From Candidatus Corynebacterium faecipullorum (GTDB lineage Bacteria; Actinomycetota; Actinomycetes; Mycobacteriales; Mycobacteriaceae): 10,434 nucleotides of DNA. A program made the position numbers and the translations under genes. Shown here one piece after another: positions 6,197 to 10,434 of the stretch (position 1 is its first letter; the number at the start of each line of letters is the position of its first letter). The stretch is taken from the NCBI GenBank assembly GCA_019114925.1, contig DXEO01000161.1, positions 1 through 10,434 of the forward strand, given 5' to 3'. The notes beneath the pieces are model-generated. The model was given only the letters and a program-made list of their open reading frames with translations, ran no database searches and was not told where the DNA came from.

Positions 6197-8107
6197 CTAC
6201 TTGTTGAGCTGCTTAGCGCGGGCGGCCGCACGCTTGCGGTCGGTGGCAGAAAGCTCCACCTTGCGCACGCGCAGGACGTTCGGGCCCACCTCGACGCATT
6301 CGTCGGTGCCACAGAACTCCAGCGCCTCTTCCAGGGACAGGGTCCGAGCCTTGGCGAGGGTGACGGTGGCATCCGCGGTGGCGGAGCGCATGTTGGTCAG
6401 CTTCTTTTCCTTGGTGATGTTGATGTCCATATCCTCATCACGGTTATTGGCGCCGACAACCATGCCCTCGTAGGCCTCCATGCCCGGCTCCACGAAGAAG
6501 TCACCGCGGTCCGCCAGCTGCTGCAGCGCGTAGGCGGTGATCTGGCCGGAACGGTCGGCCACGAGCGAGCCGGTCGGGCGGGCCTTAATGTCGCCGGCCC
6601 AGACGTCGAGGCCATCGGAGATGGAGTTGGCGATGCCAGCGCCGCGGGTCTCCGTCATGAACTGGGTGCGGAAACCGATGAGACCGCGGGCGGGGACGCG
6701 GAAGACCATACGGACCCAGTCTCCCTCGCGCACGTCCATGGACTGCATCTGCCCCTTGCGGGTGGCCAGCAGCTGGGTAATGGCACCCTGGTGCTCGGAG
6801 GGGGAATCGATGGTGAGCATCTCGTAAGGCTCCATCGTCTTTCCATCGATGACCTGGGTGACCACCTGCGGCTTGCCGACGGTCAACTCGAAGCCCTCAC
6901 GGCGCATGTTCTCGATGAGCACGGACAGAGCCATCTCGCCGCGGCCCTGAACCTCCCAAGCATCGGGGCGCTCGGTCGGCAGCACCTTGATGGAGACGTT
7001 ACCGATGAGCTCCTGATCCAAGCGGGCCTTAACCATGCGGGCGGTGAGCTTATCGCCGCCGCCCTGGCCTGCCATCGGGGAGGTGTTGACGCCAATGGTC
7101 ATAGAAATAGCCGGCTCGTCGACCTTGATGCGCGGCAGCGGCTGCGGGTTCTCGACGTCCGCGATGGTGTCACCAATCATGATGTCGGAGATACCGGAGA
7201 TGGCAACGATGTCACCGGCGATGGCCTCGGTATCCGGCTGGCGCTGGAAGCCGACGGTGCGCAGGAGCTCTGCCACCTTGACGGTCTTGGTGTGCATCTC
7301 CCCTTCCTCGTCGTAATGTATCCAGGCCACCTGCTGGCCCTTCTTGATGGTGCCGGAGTAGATACGCAGCAGGGCAATACGGCCGAGGAAGTCATCGGAG
7401 TCCAGGTTGGTCACGTGCGCCTGCAGCGGGGCGTCGACCTTGGCGGAGGGCTCGGGGAGGACGTCATAGATGACGTCGAAAAGCGCCTGCAGATCATCGG
7501 CGTTCGGGACGTTGCCGTTGCCCGGATTCTCCGTGGAGGCCTTGCCCTCACGGCCGGAGGTGTAGAGGACGGGCAGGCCGAGCAGCTCCTCGGCGGCAGC
7601 GGCTGCTTCCTCATCCTCGAGGCCGGCGGCGATTTCCAGCAGCAGGTCCTGGGCCTCGTTGACGACCTCGTCGATACGGGCGTCGGGGCGGTCGGTCTTA
7701 TTCACGCAAATGATGACCGGAAGCTTCGCCTCCAGAGCCTTGGTGAGCACGAAGCGGGTCTGCGGGAGGGGGCCTTCGGAGGCGTCGACAAGCAGCACAA
7801 CGCCGTCAACCATCGAGATACCGCGCTCCACCTCGCCACCGAAATCGGCGTGGCCCGGGGTATCGATGACGTTGATGATGAGATCACCGCCGTCCTTGCC
7901 TAGGCCCTTGCGGTGGATGGCGGTGTTCTTCGCCAGAATGGTGATGCCACGCTCGCGCTCCTGATCATTGGAGTCCATGACGCGGTCCGAGTGTTCGCCA
8001 TGGTCGCCGAAAGCGCCGGACTGCTCCAGCATGCCGTTGACGAGGGTGGTTTTACCGTGGTCAACGTGCGCGACGATGGCTACGTTACGGAACTCAGTAT
8101 TACTCAC
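6197..8107 (-). CDS. typA: Ribosome-associated translational GTPase TypA/BipA
   Basis: A 636-residue GTPase of the EF-G/LepA superfamily that binds 70S ribosomes and assists ribosome assembly and growth under stress. GTPase motifs are intact: AHVDHGKT (G1, 13-20), RERGITI (G2, 51-57), DTPGH (G3, 82-86) and NKTDRPD (G4, 136-142). An Ala/Glu-rich stretch at about 160-175 interrupts the G domain. EF-Tu domain 2-like, EF-G domain V-like and BipA-specific C-terminal regions follow, ending in a basic tail (DRKRAAARAKQLNK). The length is normal for the family. The GTG start at 8107 has AAGGAG about 10 nt upstream. The gene is the first of the minus-strand series and is divergent from the secreted-protein gene. 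Mycobacterial typA likewise sits beside lpqW. Confidence 0.97.
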   Translation of the reverse strand: MSNTEFRNVAIVAHVDHGKTTLVNGMLEQSGAFGDHGEHSDRVMDSNDQERERGITILAKNTAIHRKGLGKDGGDLIINVIDTPGHADFGGEVERGISMVDGVVLLVDASEGPLPQTRFVLTKALEAKLPVIICVNKTDRPDARIDEVVNEAQDLLLEIAAGLEDEEAAAAAEELLGLPVLYTSGREGKASTENPGNGNVPNADDLQALFDVIYDVLPEPSAKVDAPLQAHVTNLDSDDFLGRIALLRIYSGTIKKGQQVAWIHYDEEGEMHTKTVKVAELLRTVGFQRQPDTEAIAGDIVAISGISDIMIGDTIADVENPQPLPRIKVDEPAISMTIGVNTSPMAGQGGGDKLTARMVKARLDQELIGNVSIKVLPTERPDAWEVQGRGEMALSVLIENMRREGFELTVGKPQVVTQVIDGKTMEPYEMLTIDSPSEHQGAITQLLATRKGQMQSMDVREGDWVRMVFRVPARGLIGFRTQFMTETRGAGIANSISDGLDVWAGDIKARPTGSLVADRSGQITAYALQQLADRGDFFVEPGMEAYEGMVVGANNRDEDMDINITKEKKLTNMRSATADATVTLAKARTLSLEEALEFCGTDECVEVGPNVLRVRKVELSATDRKRAAARAKQLNK

Positions 8108-8158
8108 GTGTGGGGTGCTCCTTAAAGCATGATGCGTTGGCGATGTGAACGGCCCTTA

Positions 8159-8186
8159 AATATACTCTCTAGCTCTTTGATGTGCA
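8159..8186 (-). promoter_or_regulatory. Putative typA promoter
   Basis: On the minus strand, TGCACA (8181-8186) and TATATT (8159-8164) are separated by 16 bp and match the -35/-10 consensus at four and five of six positions. Transcription would start near 8152, leaving about 45 nt before the GTG. The perfect palindrome at 8188-8201 lies immediately upstream of this -35. Confidence 0.4.
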
Positions 8187-8187
8187 G

Positions 8188-8254
8188 CATCGCGCGCGAT
8201 GTAACGAATTGATATCAACAGCCGACATACCGCACAGTAGACCTCTATTTAGAG
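8188..8254. promoter_or_regulatory. Three palindromes in the divergent typA / secreted-protein intergenic region
   Basis: This 249-bp gene-free stretch (8108-8356) holds CATCGCGCGCGATG (8188-8201, perfect 14-bp palindrome), TTGATATCAA (8209-8218, perfect 10 bp) and CTCTATTTAGAG (8243-8254, 5-bp arms around TT). They lie between the two divergent candidate promoters. The last abuts the + strand -35 box, and the first lies next to the typA -35 box. Such positions suit operators for a dimeric regulator. None matches a DtxR box or the GlxR consensus TGTGA-N6-TCACA that I looked for. Confidence 0.4.
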
Positions 8255-8282
8255 TTGACTACATCAAAAAAGTGAATATTGT
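8255..8282 (+). promoter_or_regulatory. Putative promoter of the secreted-protein gene
   Basis: TTGACT (8255-8260) is five of six to the -35 consensus. TATTGT (8277-8282) sits 16 bp further on as a weaker -10. TACTAT at 8292-8297 is an alternative -10 without a matching -35. The leader would be roughly 60-70 nt. Confidence 0.35.
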
Positions 8283-8356
8283 GGCAGCAGATACTATTGT
8301 GACGCATGTGATTCAGTTTCTGCCGTCACGCCCCCCACCACACACAAGGATTTTCC

Positions 8357-9076
8357 ATGGCCTTTTCCGAACAGCGCTCTTCCCGCTCCGCCCGTCGTGG
8401 CGTCGCCGGACTCACTGCTGCCGTGATGATGGGCCTGCTCAGCATCACGCCCGCACACGCCGGCGCACCCGACCTCTCCTCGCTCGTGAATATCCCACAG
8501 AGCAGCAACCCGCTGGATAGCCTCGGCCGTCCCACCCCGGAGACACAGGAGCGTGTACGTGCTTTCGCGGCACAGCCATGGATCCCGCAGGAGGCCCGCA
8601 GCGCCATCCTCACCGCCCTTAATTTCACCGCCGGTGAAGGCGGCGAGGGCGGCGTTTCCATGCCGGAGGGAAATAACCCCGGCTTCCGCCAGTTCTACTG
8701 GCCCACGGTCTCCGCGCAGTGCATCGGCGGGCAGGGCGATTCGGTGGGTTCCGCCATCGCCGTGCCTGGCCCGACCGATATGCCGGCCCCAGGTGCAGGT
8801 GAAGGCGAAACAGTCTTCCTCTTCACCGCGCTGGGCACCCCGACCGCTGCTGAAGAGCAGGGCGCCATGCGCGTTCAGTGGTTCAACCTGGATACCTTCC
8901 AGTTTGGCACCACTCCCCTGTTCAACAACGGCATTAACACCGATGGACCAACCACGGTCTCGGGACGTGCAACGACTGGCAAGGGCACCGTCGTGGCGGT
9001 CCTTTCCGGTGCGGTCAACACCACTGAATCCTCGTGTTCCTTCCCACCTACCGCGGCTTACCTCGAGGTAAACTAA
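8357..9076 (+). CDS. Secreted protein of unknown function
   Basis: A 239-residue protein with a clear signal peptide. It has a basic N-terminus (RSSRSARRG), a hydrophobic core at about 16-30 and a probable cleavage after AHA at 33-35. The twin arginine at 13-14 does not make a good Tat motif, so Sec export is more likely. The mature part has a Gly/Glu-rich turn (92-99), a FYWPTVSAQC segment (113-122) and a VFLFTALGTPTA...VQWFNLDT...GTTPL core that looks beta-rich. The only two cysteines, C122 and C227, could form a disulfide outside the cell. I do not recognise a named family. The ATG has AAGGA 6 nt upstream. The gene ends in TAATG, sharing one base with the next start, so the two are coupled. 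Confidence 0.85.
   Translation: MAFSEQRSSRSARRGVAGLTAAVMMGLLSITPAHAGAPDLSSLVNIPQSSNPLDSLGRPTPETQERVRAFAAQPWIPQEARSAILTALNFTAGEGGEGGVSMPEGNNPGFRQFYWPTVSAQCIGGQGDSVGSAIAVPGPTDMPAPGAGEGETVFLFTALGTPTAAEEQGAMRVQWFNLDTFQFGTTPLFNNGINTDGPTTVSGRATTGKGTVVAVLSGAVNTTESSCSFPPTAAYLEVN
9058..9071 (+). promoter_or_regulatory. Palindrome embracing the DUF402 ribosome binding site
   Basis: TTACCTCGAGGTAA is a perfect 14-bp palindrome. Its right half includes the GAGG ribosome site, which lies 7 nt before the ATG at 9076. It overlaps the last codons of the secreted-protein gene. In mRNA it could pair locally or between molecules, and ribosomes finishing the upstream gene would open it. Regulation by this means is an inference. 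Confidence 0.35.
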
Positions 9077-9612
9077 TGAGCACAGACCTGCACCCAGTCA
9101 AGCAAGAAACCTTTAATACTACCGACAACATCAACGTCGACCCGAAAGGTTTCCAGCGCGAGGTAGACACCTACCGGGTCACCGACTTTGGCCTCTACAT
9201 GGCCCGCGGCGCTAACCACCCGCGCTTCGGCTACCTCGAGTCTTGGCTGCTGCCGGACCTTGGTCTGCGCGCCAACATCTTCCACTTCCGCGAGGGCGTG
9301 GACGTGCACCAGGACTTCTACATCGATGTTGCCGATATCGACATTGACGGGGATGTGTGGACCACCCGCGATCTCTACGTCGACTTGGTCTCCACCTCCG
9401 GCGAGCCGGTCGATGTGCTCGATATCGACGAGCTAGCCGCCGCCACCTCCAACGGCCTCATCAGTGCCGAGGAGGCCGAGCGCGCCATGGAGCGTACCCT
9501 GACCGCCGTCGAAGGCATCACGCGCTACGGCGATGACGCCATGAATTGGCTGCGCACGCTGGGCATGGACCTTACTTGGGCAGAAAATGTGGAGCTCGTT
9601 CCTGTCGAGTAA
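9076..9612 (+). CDS. DUF402-domain protein (possible nucleotide phosphatase)
   Basis: A 178-residue soluble protein. The core at about 38-150 has the DUF402 pattern: a WLLP strand pair, FYIDVADIDIDGDVWTTRDLYVDL (81-104), VDVLDIDEL (112-120), then an acidic helix containing GLISAEEAERA. In characterised DUF402 proteins (Ntdp, SA1684 type), the equivalent acidic residues bind a divalent metal and the enzyme removes phosphate from nucleoside tri- and diphosphates. D84, D99, D103 and D116 are the probable counterparts here. Substrate and role in this organism are unknown. I chose the ATG at 9076, overlapping the previous stop by one base, because GAGG lies 7 nt upstream. An in-frame ATG at 9034 lies inside the secreted-protein gene and is unlikely. 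Confidence 0.85.
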   Translation: MSTDLHPVKQETFNTTDNINVDPKGFQREVDTYRVTDFGLYMARGANHPRFGYLESWLLPDLGLRANIFHFREGVDVHQDFYIDVADIDIDGDVWTTRDLYVDLVSTSGEPVDVLDIDELAAATSNGLISAEEAERAMERTLTAVEGITRYGDDAMNWLRTLGMDLTWAENVELVPVE

Positions 9613-9655
9613 CCTAGGGTGAGTACTTCTCCCCTACCTTCAAAGGATGTGAGCC

Positions 9656-10434
9656 ATGGCCGGTGGCCTCTTTGCCCTGCTTGACGACGTCGCCCTGATC
9701 GCCCGCTCCGCTGCCTCCAGCGTCGACGACGTGGCAGCATTGGCCGGAAAGACCTCCGTGAAAGCCGCCGGAGTGGTTGTCGATGACGCCGCCGTGACAC
9801 CGCAATATGTCCAGGGCGTCAAGCCGCGGCGTGAGCTGCCCATGATTTGGCGCATCACCAAGGGCTCGCTCATCAACAAGCTCGTCATCATTTTGCCGAT
9901 TGCGCTCATCCTGTCGTGGATCGCGCCCTGGGCACTCACCCCCATCCTCATGTGCGGTGGTGCTTACCTGTGCTTCGAAGGCGCAGAGAAGATCTTCCAT
10001 GCTGTCCTCCACCGCGGTGAGAAAGACGAACAGACCGTTGAAGAAAAGGGGCCTGAAGCCGAGGACTCCCTGGTTAAAGCCGCTATCACCACGGACCTCA
10101 TCCTCTCCGCCGAAATCATGGTGATCTCCCTCAACGAGGTCATGGACCAACCCTTCTGGCTGCGCCTGGGCACCCTAGTCACCGTTGGCATCCTCCTCAC
10201 CTTGGGTGTCTATGGCGCCGTCGGGCTGCTAGTCAAGATGGATGACATCGGCGTGGCCCTGCTCAAGCGCCACGAGGGTGACTCCGCCCTGGGTACCGCG
10301 TTGGTGAGAGGCATGCCCATTGTGCTCAATATCATCGGCGTCATCGGTACCGCCGCCATGCTGTGGGTCGGCGGCCACATCATGGTCAAGGGCCTGAGCG
10401 AATTCGGCGCCGAGCAACCTTATGGTTTTATCCA
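9656..10434 (+). CDS. DUF808 (YedI-like) membrane protein, truncated at window edge
   Basis: The frame from the ATG at 9656-9658 is open to the right edge, giving 259 residues with no stop. The N-terminus MAGGLFALLDDVALIARSAA and the following helical stretch (VDDVAALAGKTSVKAAGVVV) are characteristic of DUF808, an inner-membrane family that includes E. coli YedI and has no established function. Hydrophobic segments occur at about 73-97, 165-188 and 220-240 of the visible part, with a charged EKDEQTVEEKGPEAED loop between the first and second groups. AAGGA lies 8 nt upstream. A 43-bp gap separates it from the DUF402 gene. The gap contains TAGGGT, which might serve as a -10, but read-through from upstream is equally possible. 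Confidence 0.85.
   Translation, partial: MAGGLFALLDDVALIARSAASSVDDVAALAGKTSVKAAGVVVDDAAVTPQYVQGVKPRRELPMIWRITKGSLINKLVIILPIALILSWIAPWALTPILMCGGAYLCFEGAEKIFHAVLHRGEKDEQTVEEKGPEAEDSLVKAAITTDLILSAEIMVISLNEVMDQPFWLRLGTLVTVGILLTLGVYGAVGLLVKMDDIGVALLKRHEGDSALGTALVRGMPIVLNIIGVIGTAAMLWVGGHIMVKGLSEFGAEQPYGFI

Noticed and set aside
6170..7903. Long open + strand frame (577 codons) opposite typA
   Set aside because: typA is unmistakable on the minus strand with all GTPase motifs. The antisense frame is a by-product of strong third-position GC in typA, and its translation is His/Gly/Asp/Val-rich without recognisable domains.
9613..9655. TAGGG...CCCTA inverted repeat before the DUF808 gene as a terminator
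   Set aside because: The stem is only 5 bp with a loop of more than 10 nt and no T tract follows. TAGGGT might instead be a -10 box, but there is no matching -35.
9614..10150. Minus-strand open frame opposite the DUF808 gene
   Set aside because: The + strand frame matches DUF808 from its first residues and stays open to the window edge. The antisense frame has no recognisable domain and a composition typical of a complement of GC-rich coding DNA.

Overview
The window reads as a high-GC actinobacterial chromosome segment, most likely from a Corynebacterium. Three things support this: a mycothiol deacetylase (MshB), an LpqW-like lipoprotein tied to mannosylated envelope glycolipids, and the gene order typA - lpqW - mshB - small membrane protein - ferredoxin - dapC. 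That order matches the Mycobacterium tuberculosis Rv1165-Rv1178 neighbourhood as I remember it, without the PE/PPE and other genes interspersed there. I cannot name the species from the sequence.

Layout, left to right. Positions 1-39 hold the last 12 codons of a + strand gene. Positions 40-334 are non-coding and carry a cluster of inverted 15-19 bp repeats forming three hairpin-like units. From 335 to 8107 eight genes lie on the minus strand, transcribed right to left: typA (ribosome-associated GTPase), lpqW-like lipoprotein, mshB, a small four-helix membrane protein, a seven-iron ferredoxin (fdxA/fdxC), dapC (lysine/DAP synthesis), an RluA-family pseudouridine synthase and a GtrA-family membrane protein. 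lpqW to the membrane protein is tightly coupled by 8-bp and 4-bp overlaps. The ferredoxin, dapC and the pseudouridine synthase are separated by 3 and 0 bp. Longer gaps before lpqW (about 71 bp), the ferredoxin (50 bp) and gtrA (about 107 bp) are the places where new transcripts could start.

A 249-bp divergent intergenic region (8108-8356) separates typA from a + strand group: a secreted protein of unknown function, a DUF402 protein that begins on the last base of the secreted protein's stop codon, and a DUF808 membrane protein cut by the right edge. The divergent region carries three short perfect or near-perfect palindromes and candidate promoters for both directions.

Functionally the minus-strand genes are mostly housekeeping and envelope functions: translation (TypA, pseudouridine synthase), envelope glycolipid assembly (LpqW, perhaps GtrA), mycothiol redox buffer (MshB), electron transfer, and diaminopimelate for peptidoglycan. 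I found no clear new multi-gene system such as a defence island, phage or transposon. The least explained items are the inverted-repeat cluster at 70-297, the palindromes in the divergent promoter region, the uncharacterised membrane protein coupled to mshB, and the secreted protein/DUF402/DUF808 group.
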